The notes beneath the pieces are model-generated. The model searched no databases. It saw only the letters and a list, made by a program, of their open reading frames with translations, and was not told the DNA's origin. Source: Actinomycetes bacterium (GTDB lineage Bacteria; Actinomycetota; Acidimicrobiia; Acidimicrobiales; Aldehydirespiratoraceae). Taken from it: a DNA stretch of 56,745 bases. Shown one piece after another: positions 36,016 through 45,698 of this stretch. Position numbers and translations under genes: made by a program. Where the stretch lies: contig JAJRXJ010000315.1 in NCBI GenBank assembly GCA_024276355.1, positions 1 through 56,745 on the forward strand. Reading direction: 5' to 3'. The stretch's first letter is position 1, and every line of letters begins with the position of its first letter.

Positions 36016-36807
36016 TCAGGCCGAGTGGGCCCCGGCTTCTTCGAGGAGCTTCGAGAACTGATCGAAAATGGCCGGTGCGGATCCGAAAAAGGCCCCGTCT
36101 GCAACGCTGTCATGATCGAGAACCGCCCCGGCCTCGGACGCAATGAGTGCTCCGGCGGCGGTGTCCCATGGAGCGAGTCCGCGTTCGAAGTATGCGTCGA
36201 CTCGACCGCAGGCGAGGGCGCAAAGATCAAGGGCCGCTCCTCCCATGCGCCTGATGTCGCGCACTGCCGGCAGGATCGTGACCAGCGAACCGGCTTGGGC
36301 CCGGCGACGTTCGCTGTCGTAGGAGAAGCCGGTGGCCACCAGTGCGGTCGACAGATCATCGGCAGCACTCACGGAGATGGTCGCACCGTTTCGTGTGGCA
36401 CCGCCGCCCCGGGTGGCACGAAATCGTTCGTTTCGTACCGGATCGTGGACCAGCCCGGCCACGGTCCGCCCTTCGACATTCGCGGCAACCGATATCGAAT
36501 AACCGGGAATGTCGTAGATGAAGTTGGTGGTGCCGTCGATGGGGTCGATCACCCATGTGACTCCGCTCTCCGAGGGGCGCGATGAGCCCTCCTCCCCGAG
36601 TATCCCGTCGCGGGGGCGATTTCCGAGGATGCTTTCCACGAGCTGGGCCTCGACCCAACGATCGATGTCGGTCACCATGTCGGTGCGGCTGGACTTGGTG
36701 TCTATGGCCAGGGTCGGCTGTGTACCGGAGCGATCCAGTCGATGGGTGACCAGATCAACCGCGGCGTCGGCTATGCCGAGCAACTCGGCCGCCGGTGTGG
36801 GGCTCAC
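36016..36807 (-). CDS. Inositol-monophosphatase family protein
   Basis: GILGEEGSSR; VIDPIDGTTNFIYDIPGYSISVA; WDTAAGALIASEAGAVL. Confidence 0.92.
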   Translation of the reverse strand: MSPTPAAELLGIADAAVDLVTHRLDRSGTQPTLAIDTKSSRTDMVTDIDRWVEAQLVESILGNRPRDGILGEEGSSRPSESGVTWVIDPIDGTTNFIYDIPGYSISVAANVEGRTVAGLVHDPVRNERFRATRGGGATRNGATISVSAADDLSTALVATGFSYDSERRRAQAGSLVTILPAVRDIRRMGGAALDLCALACGRVDAYFERGLAPWDTAAGALIASEAGAVLDHDSVADGAFFGSAPAIFDQFSKLLEEAGAHSA

Positions 36808-37097
36808 TTGCCGGCACCGCGTGCGTGATCACGAGCCTGCTTGGCATTCCATTCGGCCATGGCCCGCAGGGTCAGCACGGCCACGATCGCCACCCCCAGA
36901 GCAGTGCCGACGGCGCTGGCAATGCCGACCGCACCTGCCAGTGTGGTGCATCCATCGTTGCATTGGAGGTCGGTGACGGAATACCCGATGAGCCCGCCGC
37001 AGAGGCCGCCGACCAGAATCGCGGCGACCGCGAGGGCACGGGCCAGCACCGGCGGGATGGCCGAGTCAGCGGGGGACATTTTGGCTTGATCTGACAT
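36804..37097 (-). CDS. Small two-to-three-TM membrane protein
   Basis: MSDQAKMSPADSAIPPVLARALAVAAILVGGLCGGLIGYSVTDLQCNDGC; GTGA overlap with IMPase gene. Confidence 0.65.
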   Translation of the reverse strand: MSDQAKMSPADSAIPPVLARALAVAAILVGGLCGGLIGYSVTDLQCNDGCTTLAGAVGIASAVGTALGVAIVAVLTLRAMAEWNAKQARDHARGAGK

Positions 37098-37162
37098 TGC
37101 CTGAATCCTAGCGACGCGTGGGTGTCCCTCACCGGGCCAATGCGGCTCTAGAGTGCGCAGCC

Positions 37163-37885
37163 GTGCGTGTGTTGGCCGTGTTACCCACATTTCAAGAGTC
37201 GGCGAACATCGAAGAGGTGCTCCGCAAGTCGCTGGAAGCGGTGCCGTCGTTGTGCGTGCTCGTGGTCGACGACAGCAGTCCCGACGGCACCGCCGAGATC
37301 GCTGAGCGTGTGGGCAAAGAGATCGGCAACATCAGTGTCATGAAGCGGCCGGCCAAGTCCGGTCTGGGTTCTGCCTACCGGGACGGCTTCCGTCGTGGTT
37401 TGGCCGAGGGCTTCGACGTCCTCATCGAGATGGATTCCGATCTGTCACACGACCCGGCCGCACTCCCGGATCTGATCGCCGGTATCGAGGCGGGAGCCGA
37501 CCTGGTGATCGGCAGCCGCTACGTGCCCGGTGGGTCCATCCCCGACTGGACATGGCACCGTCGGGCGCTGTCGCGATGGGGAAACCGCTACGCCTCGAAG
37601 GTTCTCGCCATCGATGTCAACGATGCCACCAGTGGGTACCGCGCCTACCGGTCCGAATTGATGGCCAAAGTGGATTTCCATGATGTGAAGGCTGATGGCT
37701 ACGGCTTCCAGATCGAAATGGCCTACCGCGTCCTACGGGCCGGTGGATCGGTCAGCGAGGTACCGATCTCGTTCGTGGATCGAGCCCGTGGCACCTCCAA
37801 GATGTCGAGTCGGATCGTGGTCGAGGCCTTGCTGCTGGTCACCTGGTGGGGAATTCGCGACCGGCTGCTCAAACCGAGGGGCTGA
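37163..37885 (+). CDS. Polyprenol-phosphate mannose synthase (Ppm/DPM-like GT2)
   Basis: VLPTFQESANIEEVL; VVDDSSPDGTAEIA; EMDSDLSHDPAALPDL; IGSRYVPGGSIPDWTWHRRALSRWGN. Confidence 0.9.
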   Translation: MRVLAVLPTFQESANIEEVLRKSLEAVPSLCVLVVDDSSPDGTAEIAERVGKEIGNISVMKRPAKSGLGSAYRDGFRRGLAEGFDVLIEMDSDLSHDPAALPDLIAGIEAGADLVIGSRYVPGGSIPDWTWHRRALSRWGNRYASKVLAIDVNDATSGYRAYRSELMAKVDFHDVKADGYGFQIEMAYRVLRAGGSVSEVPISFVDRARGTSKMSSRIVVEALLLVTWWGIRDRLLKPRG

Positions 37886-37903
37886 CAGCCGAAAGGAATA
37901 GCG

Positions 37904-38653
37904 ATGAACTCCGATCAAGTCGCACTTGTGCCTCCGCGTCGTCTCGGTTCCTTGCTGCGTCAGGCCAGAATCGCCGCGGGCTCCGAACTCGATGAGTTCG
38001 CCACCAGAGGCGACTTCGGAGTGGTCGATCTCGACGACATCGAGCATGGCCGTCGGCCGATAGACGACTCCACTCTGGCCATGCTTCTCTCGCTCTACGG
38101 GATAGAAGACTCCGGGCTGCTGCCTGAGCGGTCGAGACTGGTGATCGATCTCGATGCCGGCCGGATCGCGGTGGATCAGGACGACATGAGCATTGGCACA
38201 TCGGCCGACGCCGACAGGGTGTTGGCTCGTTACCTGGCGCTCGTGTACCGGTTGCGTGACCTTCCTCTGGGAACGCGGCTGCACCTGAGAGACGTTGACC
38301 TCGATGTGTTGTCGACCGCTCTGTCGATCGACTCGATCGATGTCGAGACCCGTCTCGAACGGCTCATGCGCGACAAGTCCGATGTGGGTCGCGACCAGGG
38401 CAGGCTCCGCCGTCGGTTGCTCGTGCCTCTGGCCGGGGTGGTCGTGGCAGCCACCGCTGTCGGCGTTCTGGTGCTGGTGTCACAGAGCACCGACACCGCA
38501 CCTGTGGTTGGCGACACCCCCACCACCGCGGTCTCCACCGACCTCGGGTCCGGGGCGGCTGTGGTCGACAACCCCTCCACCCCAACGGTCTCCACCGATT
38601 TGGGTAGCGGCGCTGCCGTGCAGACGAACCCCGCGGGCGGGTCCGGCGGCTGA
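37904..38653 (+). CDS. Membrane-anchored protein with N-terminal XRE-like domain and one TM segment
   Basis: PPRRLGSLLRQARIAAGSELDEFA... ; LRRRLLVPLAGVVVAATAVGVLVLV; repeated VSTDLGSGAAV in tail. Confidence 0.65.
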   Translation: MNSDQVALVPPRRLGSLLRQARIAAGSELDEFATRGDFGVVDLDDIEHGRRPIDDSTLAMLLSLYGIEDSGLLPERSRLVIDLDAGRIAVDQDDMSIGTSADADRVLARYLALVYRLRDLPLGTRLHLRDVDLDVLSTALSIDSIDVETRLERLMRDKSDVGRDQGRLRRRLLVPLAGVVVAATAVGVLVLVSQSTDTAPVVGDTPTTAVSTDLGSGAAVVDNPSTPTVSTDLGSGAAVQTNPAGGSGG

Positions 38654-38698
38654 TCGGGGCTGCTTCCAAGTTCCGGTCGGCGGTGGCATGCTGTGGCG

Positions 38699-39193
38699 AT
38701 GCGCTATTGGAGTGTTGCCGGGGGCCTGCTGAGCGATGAACGGGGCTTGTTGCTGGTTGCCAACCAGCGGCCTGGCGGCATCGTCGACTGGACCACCCCC
38801 GGCGGAGTGGTCGACGATGGCGAGACATCGTTGGCGGCCCTCCAGCGCGAGGTGGCGGAGGAGACGGGCATGGTCGTCGACTCCTGGAGTTCGCTTTGCT
38901 GGACCGTTGAGGTCGATTTCGTCGACCTCGAGATGCACTTGGATGTGGAGGTCCATTCGGCGGCCTCGTTCAGCGGGGAAATATGCCTCGATGATCCCGA
39001 CCGGATCGTGACCGCCGCGGAGTTCGTGTCGCCGAAGACCGCGGTGGAGCTGCTGGCCGGGAGCCCGATGTGGGTGTCCGAGCCCCTGTGCTCGTGGATC
39101 ACCGAGCCATGGCCCGGGGAGCGCCGCCATTTCGCGTACACGGCCCACGGCATCAGCCCGGCCCGAATGAGGGCTGAACGGGTCTCTCCGTGA
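38699..39193 (+). CDS. NUDIX hydrolase
   Basis: TTPGGVVDDGETSLAALQREVAEETGMVV Nudix box. Confidence 0.9.
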   Translation: MRYWSVAGGLLSDERGLLLVANQRPGGIVDWTTPGGVVDDGETSLAALQREVAEETGMVVDSWSSLCWTVEVDFVDLEMHLDVEVHSAASFSGEICLDDPDRIVTAAEFVSPKTAVELLAGSPMWVSEPLCSWITEPWPGERRHFAYTAHGISPARMRAERVSP

Positions 39194-40467
39194 GCCAGGC
39201 CCTGACCGTGGGGTTGCCGCCCGACGGCACCCTCGGTTTTCTCCACGTCGACATGGATGCCTTTTTTGCTTCGGTGGAGCTGCGGCGGCATCCCGAACTG
39301 AAGGGGAAGCCGGTGGTCGTGGGAGGCACCGGGGACCGGGGGGTCGTCGCGGCAGCAAGCTACGCGGCCCGGTCATATGGCATCCATTCGGCGATGCCAT
39401 CGAGTCGTGCCCGGAGGCTCTGTCCCCACCTGGTTTTCATCAGCGGTGACCACGCACACTACGGCGAGGTGTCGGCGCGGGTCATGGCGATCATGGGCGA
39501 GTTCACTCCGCTCGTGGAGCCGTTGTCGCTCGATGAGGCCTTCCTCGATGTGCGAGGTGCGCTTCACGGCGGTGTTCGACCAAGTGAGATCGCGTCGGAG
39601 ATTCGACGTCTGATCATCGAAAAGGAGGCCCTCACCTGTTCGGTGGGGGTGGCCACGAGCAAGTTCCTCGCCAAGCTGGCAACCGAGAGGGCCAAACCCC
39701 GGGCCACGCCGACCGGCCCGGTGTTCGGCAGCGGCGTGTTCGTGGTCGAACCCGGGACCGAGCTCGACTTTCTGCATCCCATGCCCGTTCGCCGTCTCTG
39801 GGGGGTGGGGCCGGCGACGGGGGAGAAACTGTCCCGAAGGGGAATCGAGACGGTTGGTGACCTCGCCGCGCAACCGGAGTCCCGACTCATTGCCTCGCTC
39901 GGCCGGGCCCAGGGACGCCACCTCCACAGACTGGCCAACGCGGTCGACGAGCGTCCAGTGTCGATCACCCACGGCCTCAAGTCGGTTGGTCACGAGGAGA
40001 CGTTCTCGCGCGACATCGTCGACCCGGAGACCCTGAGAAGGCAGTTGGTGCGAATGAGCGACGCAGTGGCCGCGCGCCTCCGGTCGGGTGGCCAGAGGGG
40101 GCGCACGGTCAGCATCAAGGTCCGGTTCGGGGACTTCACCACGATCACGAGATCGGCAACATCGGAGTTTCCGGTGGATGGGACCGGTCTGATCACATCG
40201 GAGGCGGCCAGGCTGCTCGACGCGATCGATATCTCGCCCGGAGTGCGACTGCTGGGGGTAAGCGTCAGCCAGCTCTCGAGTGGTGAGGCTCGCCAACTCA
40301 GTCTCGACGATCTCGGTCGATCATCCGACGACGCCATCGATCCGGTTGTCGACGAGATCCGGAACCGCTTTGGCGGAGATGCCATCGGTCGGGCCGCGTC
40401 GATGTCCGGTTCCGGTCGATTGTCGAACAAGAAGCTCGGCGAATCGCAGTGGGGGCCATCGCAATGA
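39190..40467 (+). CDS. dinB: DNA polymerase IV (Y-family)
   Basis: FLHVDMDAFFASVELRRHPELKGKPVVVGG; EPLSLDEAFLDV; SVGVATSKFLAKLATERAKP. Confidence 0.93.
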   Translation: MSQALTVGLPPDGTLGFLHVDMDAFFASVELRRHPELKGKPVVVGGTGDRGVVAAASYAARSYGIHSAMPSSRARRLCPHLVFISGDHAHYGEVSARVMAIMGEFTPLVEPLSLDEAFLDVRGALHGGVRPSEIASEIRRLIIEKEALTCSVGVATSKFLAKLATERAKPRATPTGPVFGSGVFVVEPGTELDFLHPMPVRRLWGVGPATGEKLSRRGIETVGDLAAQPESRLIASLGRAQGRHLHRLANAVDERPVSITHGLKSVGHEETFSRDIVDPETLRRQLVRMSDAVAARLRSGGQRGRTVSIKVRFGDFTTITRSATSEFPVDGTGLITSEAARLLDAIDISPGVRLLGVSVSQLSSGEARQLSLDDLGRSSDDAIDPVVDEIRNRFGGDAIGRAASMSGSGRLSNKKLGESQWGPSQ

Positions 40468-40628
40468 GCGGGCCGGCGGGATTCGCGCCACGCGGTCAGC
40501 GCGCGAACATCCGGCGGAAGTGTTCCAGTACGGCAAAGATTCCAGAGTGTGGAAGGTCGCGCGTTGTTAGGCGGTTCCCGGTGTGAGACACTGTGAGAGC
40601 TAGGGAAGCCGGGCGAGAGGAATCAAAG

Positions 40629-41015
40629 GTGCCCCTTTCAGAGGACGAGAAGCGAATCCTCACCGAGATAGAGCAGCATCTCTACGAGTCAGACCCAAAG
40701 CTCGTGAACGAGGTGTCCAAGACCACTGTCTACACGCACGCGTTCCGCAACATGAAGTGGGCCACTCTCGGCTTCATCTCGGGCGTGGTGTTGATGATCG
40801 CACTCCTGCCCGTCAGCTATGTGCTGGCCTTCGGTGGATTCCTCCTGATGCTGGCCAGCGTTCTGATGTTCGAACGCAACGCCCGTCGCCTCGGCAAGGT
40901 GGGGATCGATCAGATGACCCGTTCGGTCAGGGGCGGATCAATCAAGGACGCCATGGGCGGCGCCGGCGCCCGCATGCGGGAGCGGTTCAATCGCCCCGAC
41001 GACCGCACCGACTGA
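40629..41015 (+). CDS. DUF3040 family membrane protein
   Basis: VPLSEDEKRILTEIEQHLYESDPKLV followed by two TM segments. Confidence 0.85.
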   Translation: MPLSEDEKRILTEIEQHLYESDPKLVNEVSKTTVYTHAFRNMKWATLGFISGVVLMIALLPVSYVLAFGGFLLMLASVLMFERNARRLGKVGIDQMTRSVRGGSIKDAMGGAGARMRERFNRPDDRTD

Positions 41016-41058
41016 GTTCGAAACCCGGTCGTGAGCGATTGGGCGGGTCGGCGATGTT

Positions 41059-43401
41059 TCAGCCGACCGCCTTCACCCTGCGGGGGTCGAGGAATCGTGT
41101 CGTGAGCTTGCCCCTGCCCACCAACGATCGGCAGTGGTCGACAATCTGCGCCGAAGACCGGCACGCGTCGTCGGCCACGACGAGCGGCTCGGTGGGGCGT
41201 CCGTAGCGCATCACCGTGACGGCCCGCATGAGCTCGTGGACCCCGTTTATCGGCTGGGGCCATTCGCGGCTGATTCTCCGCTCGTACTCAAGAGGTGTCT
41301 CGTTCGGACGGTGCGGGAGTCCCAGCATCGCCAGCATCGCCGCGGCCTCGTCGAACGCGACCTCCGTGCGGGCCAAAGGACTTCCCGATATTCGACGGTG
41401 CAGCGACGCCCGGCGAACGGTGCGGGCCAGGGGAACGGCCAACACGGCGGCAATCAGGAGAGCGAGGGCCTTCAACGGCCCCGGAATACCGGTGCCGGTG
41501 TCGGATGGTGGTGTGACCGGGCTGGTGGGCTGATCCGTGAGGGTCGGGTCCTTGAGCGCCGACAGATCGCTACCGGATTTGACCCCGGCCCCGGCCCCGG
41601 CCGATGCCTCGGCTCGTTGGGTGGTGGTGGTTGTCGGCAGATCGGTGGAGACCTGACGGTTGGCACCGTCGTTCACACCGAACTGTGCGGCCTGCAGGCC
41701 GGTGATATCGGCGTCCTGGGGGCGGGCCCGGCCGGGGGTGGGGTCGAACGCAACCCAGCCGGCGCCGGCGAAGTAGACCTCGGGCCAGGCATGGGCGTTG
41801 CGGCCGCGCACGATGTATTCGCCTCGCGACTCATCCCAGTCGCCCCAGGTGAAACCGACGGCCACCCGGGCCGGAATCCCCAGTGATCGGGCCATGGCGG
41901 CAAACGTCGATGAGAACTGCTCGCAGTAGCCCCGGCGGCTCACGAACAGGAAGTCCTCCACATCGGCGACGTTTTCGTGGAGGGCCACGTCGAGGTCGTA
42001 GGTGAACAGAGTCGGGTCGAGGAAGTAATTCTGCAGCATCAGAGCGCGCTCGTGGTCGGTGGTGGCTCCGCTGGTGATCCGACGGGCCAACGCCGACACC
42101 GAATCAGGCCAGCACTGGCTGGTGGCGGGTGACTCGTTGGGGCCACAGGAAGGAGGCAGGGCGGTGTTTTCCGCCACGAACTCCGGGTCGAGACCTGCTG
42201 TGGAGTCGGCGGGCAGATCCGACGGCTCGAAGTCGGGTACCGACGACTCGATCGTGTAGGTGAACCCGGCCCTGGCCCTGTCCTGGTCGCCCGCTTTCAC
42301 CACCAGTGCACCTGTGGCCTTTTCGTATTCAAGGCCGATCCCACCGCTGTCGGTGACCGCCGAGACCTCGTAGGCAGCCGGCAGGTAGATGTTGCCGAGC
42401 CGTCGCGTGGTGATGGTCTGGGTGATCGTTCGTCGTCGAATGCTGGGATCGACATCGGATCCCACCGGCCCGCGTATGTCGCTGAACTTCGATGACCGAC
42501 GCCACACGTTTCCGTCGAAGGAATTGAGGGCCATGAGCCGCCAGTAGTCGTTGTCGGCTCTGTTGACAGCCACTGAGAAGATCTCGAAATTGGACTGTTG
42601 CACAAGGGAGGTGGAGATCTCGACCAACGGACTGATGACCGTTCGGGAGTCCGGTCCGCCGGTTATCTGCTTGAAGTCGACGATGGGATCGTCGGCGGCG
42701 CCGGGAAGCGTAGGAGCCACGACGACGCCGACGAGGACGGCCATCACCGCGCTGACGCCACCGAGGCGGATGGTGGTGGCGACACCCCGGCGGGCGCCGT
42801 TGCCAACCCACGATTCCTCGCGGGCCTGACGCTCGGCTCTCATCGTGATGAGAACGGCCGCCGAGGCTCCCGCGAAGACCGCCCCATTCCTGACGCCGTT
42901 GTCGCCGGTGCCCATCAAGGCGCCGAACACGAACACCGACAGCGCCGGTGCCAGTGATTCCAGTGGCGACCGGAGTCGAAAGGCGGCCCAATCGGCGAGG
43001 TGGGCCAGCCACCATCCGACGAATGCCAACACGGCCACGAAACCCGGGGCCACGGGTACGGGAGCAGACTGATCGGTGTAGATCCGCCATGCGTCGCCGA
43101 GGTCGTTTCCGAGCAGATCGAATGTGGCTCGTGAGGGGAGGAAGACACCGGCCGTGTCGGGGTAGAGCACGTTGGTGATCACGAACACCGACGCGACCGC
43201 ACTCACCAGAGTGGAGACCATCAATGTGGCGCCGAGACGCCGCAGCACGATGGCGAGAACATGGGAAATGAGCGTGATGGTGATCACCTTGGCAAGAAAC
43301 GACGAGTCGACGAAGAGTCGCTCAAGGCTGATCATCGCGACGACGGAGAGCGCGGCAAGGGCCAGTTCGGCAGCCGTCTGAGCCATCTGCCTGGGGCTCA
43401 T
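41059..43401 (-). CDS. TgpA/DUF3488-type transmembrane transglutaminase-like protein
   Basis: N-terminal TM bundle; transglutaminase motif SRRGYCEQFSSTFAAMARSLGIPARVAVGF...GRNAHAWPEVYFAGAGWVAFDPTPG. Confidence 0.9.
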   Translation of the reverse strand: MSPRQMAQTAAELALAALSVVAMISLERLFVDSSFLAKVITITLISHVLAIVLRRLGATLMVSTLVSAVASVFVITNVLYPDTAGVFLPSRATFDLLGNDLGDAWRIYTDQSAPVPVAPGFVAVLAFVGWWLAHLADWAAFRLRSPLESLAPALSVFVFGALMGTGDNGVRNGAVFAGASAAVLITMRAERQAREESWVGNGARRGVATTIRLGGVSAVMAVLVGVVVAPTLPGAADDPIVDFKQITGGPDSRTVISPLVEISTSLVQQSNFEIFSVAVNRADNDYWRLMALNSFDGNVWRRSSKFSDIRGPVGSDVDPSIRRRTITQTITTRRLGNIYLPAAYEVSAVTDSGGIGLEYEKATGALVVKAGDQDRARAGFTYTIESSVPDFEPSDLPADSTAGLDPEFVAENTALPPSCGPNESPATSQCWPDSVSALARRITSGATTDHERALMLQNYFLDPTLFTYDLDVALHENVADVEDFLFVSRRGYCEQFSSTFAAMARSLGIPARVAVGFTWGDWDESRGEYIVRGRNAHAWPEVYFAGAGWVAFDPTPGRARPQDADITGLQAAQFGVNDGANRQVSTDLPTTTTTQRAEASAGAGAGVKSGSDLSALKDPTLTDQPTSPVTPPSDTGTGIPGPLKALALLIAAVLAVPLARTVRRASLHRRISGSPLARTEVAFDEAAAMLAMLGLPHRPNETPLEYERRISREWPQPINGVHELMRAVTVMRYGRPTEPLVVADDACRSSAQIVDHCRSLVGRGKLTTRFLDPRRVKAVG

Positions 43402-44561
43402 GCGCTCACCTTGGTGCGACTCCACAGCGAGCTCCACGCCGGGCCGAGCTGGCCGGGGCCGTACAGGTGGGCCCATGCGTGTCCACCGGTTGGAGGTGGT
43501 GCCTGGGAGCCCCATGTGGACGGGTCGACGGTTATGCATGCCGAGGCACTGAGCCGAGCCATCAACCCCGACCTGGTGCCGGGATCGGCCACCACCGAGG
43601 GGCTGGAGCTGATCACGACGACCCTTCCCCCCGTGGCCGGCACGGACTCGTGAATGGCTCGGTCACCGGAGTCGAGACGGGCCAGGAACTCGAGCGCCTC
43701 GAGTATGTGGGCCGGGCCGGTGATGACGTTCGTGGACCGGCCCTCGGTGGTCTGGATCCTCACGGAGTCGCCGGCGTTCAGAACCGAGTTGGTGATCGAC
43801 GCTGCCACCGAGGTCGTGATGTCGAGGACCTCGTCGGTGTCGCCGGGGGGACGAGTGTCGATGACGATGGTGAGGCGACCGTGACGCGGCGGCTGGAACT
43901 GGCGGACGAGAAGCTCGTCGTGTCGGGCCGAGGATGGCCAGTGGACTTTCCGGAGGTCGTCGCCGGGCTGGTACTCGCGAAGCCCGTCGAATTCTGCGTC
44001 GCTTATGCCGAGGGTTTGCCTTTGCTGATCACCCATCATCGGGTCGTGACCGCTGAGGATCCTGATCTCGGGGACCGCCTCGATCGGCGGGTGGACCAGC
44101 AGCGTGGAGATGGTTTCGAACGAATGGCGTCGTCTGGCCAGGCCGGCCGGATCGGTGTCGACGATCTCAACGGGACCGATCCGGACGAGTCCACGACGGG
44201 TTGTGGGCAATCGGTATGACGCGATCGTGGAACGTCCACGGTCGATCGGGGACAGCGACAGCCGCACTCCCCTCGTGCTGCTGATCGAGTCGTGGATCCG
44301 GAGGAGCGGGGATCGGTGGTGGGCCAGGTTTCTGATCTCGAGATCGATCTGGATCGGCCTGCCGGCCTCCACCCGCGAGGAGGACAGGCGCCGTGCGACC
44401 ATCAGATCGGAACGACGGGTGGCCCTCACCCCGACGGCGATGACGACGGCCGAGATGGCCACGACCCCGGCGACGATGAACTCGATCGGGCCGAGAAGGC
44501 GGCCGGACAGGGCGGTGAGAATGCCGCCTCCGAGGAGAAGCCAACCACCTCTCGTGGGCAT
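43398..44561 (-). CDS. DUF58 family protein
   Basis: GLREYQPGDDLRKVHWPSSARHDELLVRQFQ. Confidence 0.9.
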   Translation of the reverse strand: MPTRGGWLLLGGGILTALSGRLLGPIEFIVAGVVAISAVVIAVGVRATRRSDLMVARRLSSSRVEAGRPIQIDLEIRNLAHHRSPLLRIHDSISSTRGVRLSLSPIDRGRSTIASYRLPTTRRGLVRIGPVEIVDTDPAGLARRRHSFETISTLLVHPPIEAVPEIRILSGHDPMMGDQQRQTLGISDAEFDGLREYQPGDDLRKVHWPSSARHDELLVRQFQPPRHGRLTIVIDTRPPGDTDEVLDITTSVAASITNSVLNAGDSVRIQTTEGRSTNVITGPAHILEALEFLARLDSGDRAIHESVPATGGRVVVISSSPSVVADPGTRSGLMARLSASACITVDPSTWGSQAPPPTGGHAWAHLYGPGQLGPAWSSLWSRTKVSA

Positions 44562-44562
44562 T

Positions 44563-45576
44563 TCAGCGGGCTGCCGGACGCGGCACCGGGACGCCGTCGA
44601 GCACTTCGGCGACCACATCGCCGGGTCGCGTGCCCCGCAGGGTGCTCTCCGGGGAGACGATGAGTCGGTGGGGCAGGACGAACGGGGCCATTGCCTTGAC
44701 GTCGTCGGGGATCACGAATCCGCGCCCATGGGAGGCCGCCTGCGCCCGTGAGGCCCTCTGTAGGTCGAGCAGGCCACGAGGTGACAAACCCAACGACAGG
44801 GAGTGGTGACGACGGGTAGCCACGGCGATGTCGAGCAGGTAGTTGGCCAGGGGTTCGGCTACGTGAACCCGGCTGATCGCGAGGGCGATCTGCGACAGGG
44901 CGGTCGACGATGTGACGGCCGACAGCGACTCGACTCCGTCGGACGATCCGGCGTGGGTTGAAAGCATCAACCGTTCGGACTCGCGTTCGGGGTACCCAAC
45001 GGCGATGCGCATCAGGAACCGATCTAGTTGAGCTTCGGGGAGGGGATAGGTGCCCTCGTGCTCGATCGGATTCTGGGTGGCGATCACCATGAACGATGAG
45101 CCGAGGCGATGGGTGACGCCGTCGGCCGTGACCTGCTTTTCGGCCATGGCTTCCAACAGCGCGGACTGGGTCTTGGGTGAGGCCCGGTTGATCTCATCGG
45201 CGAGCAGGATCTCCGCGAAGACCGGTCCGGGCCTGAAGTCGAAGGTGTTGGTGGCTCGGTTCCATACCGACATTCCGGTGACATCGGATGGGAGCAGATC
45301 CGGCGTGAACTGCACACGACCGAACCGGCCGTCGATGCTTCTGGCGAGGGCCTTGGCCAGTGTGGTCTTGCCGACCCCGGGAACATCCTCGATCAGCACA
45401 TGCACCTCGGACACGAGCGCGATCATCAACAGGTGGACGACATCCCGTTTCCCCTGGATGACGGTTTCTATGTTTGCCTGAACAGCTGCGAGGTGGTGGG
45501 CCAGTTCCGCCGCGGCCTGCGCATCGGATTGGTTCCCGGGTCCTTGACTCGGGAGCTGCTCGTCTGTTGTTGTCAC
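44563..45576 (-). CDS. MoxR-family AAA+ ATPase
   Basis: VHVLIEDVPGVGKTTLAKALARSI; LLADEINRASPKTQSALLEAMAEKQVT; ATQNPIEHEGTYPLPEAQLDRF. Confidence 0.95.
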   Translation of the reverse strand: MTTTDEQLPSQGPGNQSDAQAAAELAHHLAAVQANIETVIQGKRDVVHLLMIALVSEVHVLIEDVPGVGKTTLAKALARSIDGRFGRVQFTPDLLPSDVTGMSVWNRATNTFDFRPGPVFAEILLADEINRASPKTQSALLEAMAEKQVTADGVTHRLGSSFMVIATQNPIEHEGTYPLPEAQLDRFLMRIAVGYPERESERLMLSTHAGSSDGVESLSAVTSSTALSQIALAISRVHVAEPLANYLLDIAVATRRHHSLSLGLSPRGLLDLQRASRAQAASHGRGFVIPDDVKAMAPFVLPHRLIVSPESTLRGTRPGDVVAEVLDGVPVPRPAAR

Positions 45577-45698
45577 TTGGCCTCCGGCCGCCGGCGATGC
45601 CCCGAGAATAGGCGCTGAGGGGCCATTAGGCACGCCGCCCCGGAGTGGGGCGTGCCCATCGCTTCCGGGGCGCCGTGTCAGCGCGTAGGTTTCTCTCC

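Noticed and set aside
40468-40628. SOS/LexA box near dinB
   Set aside because: GAAC and GTTC words occur (about 40504-40525), but spacing does not match an actinobacterial LexA box and they are downstream of dinB.
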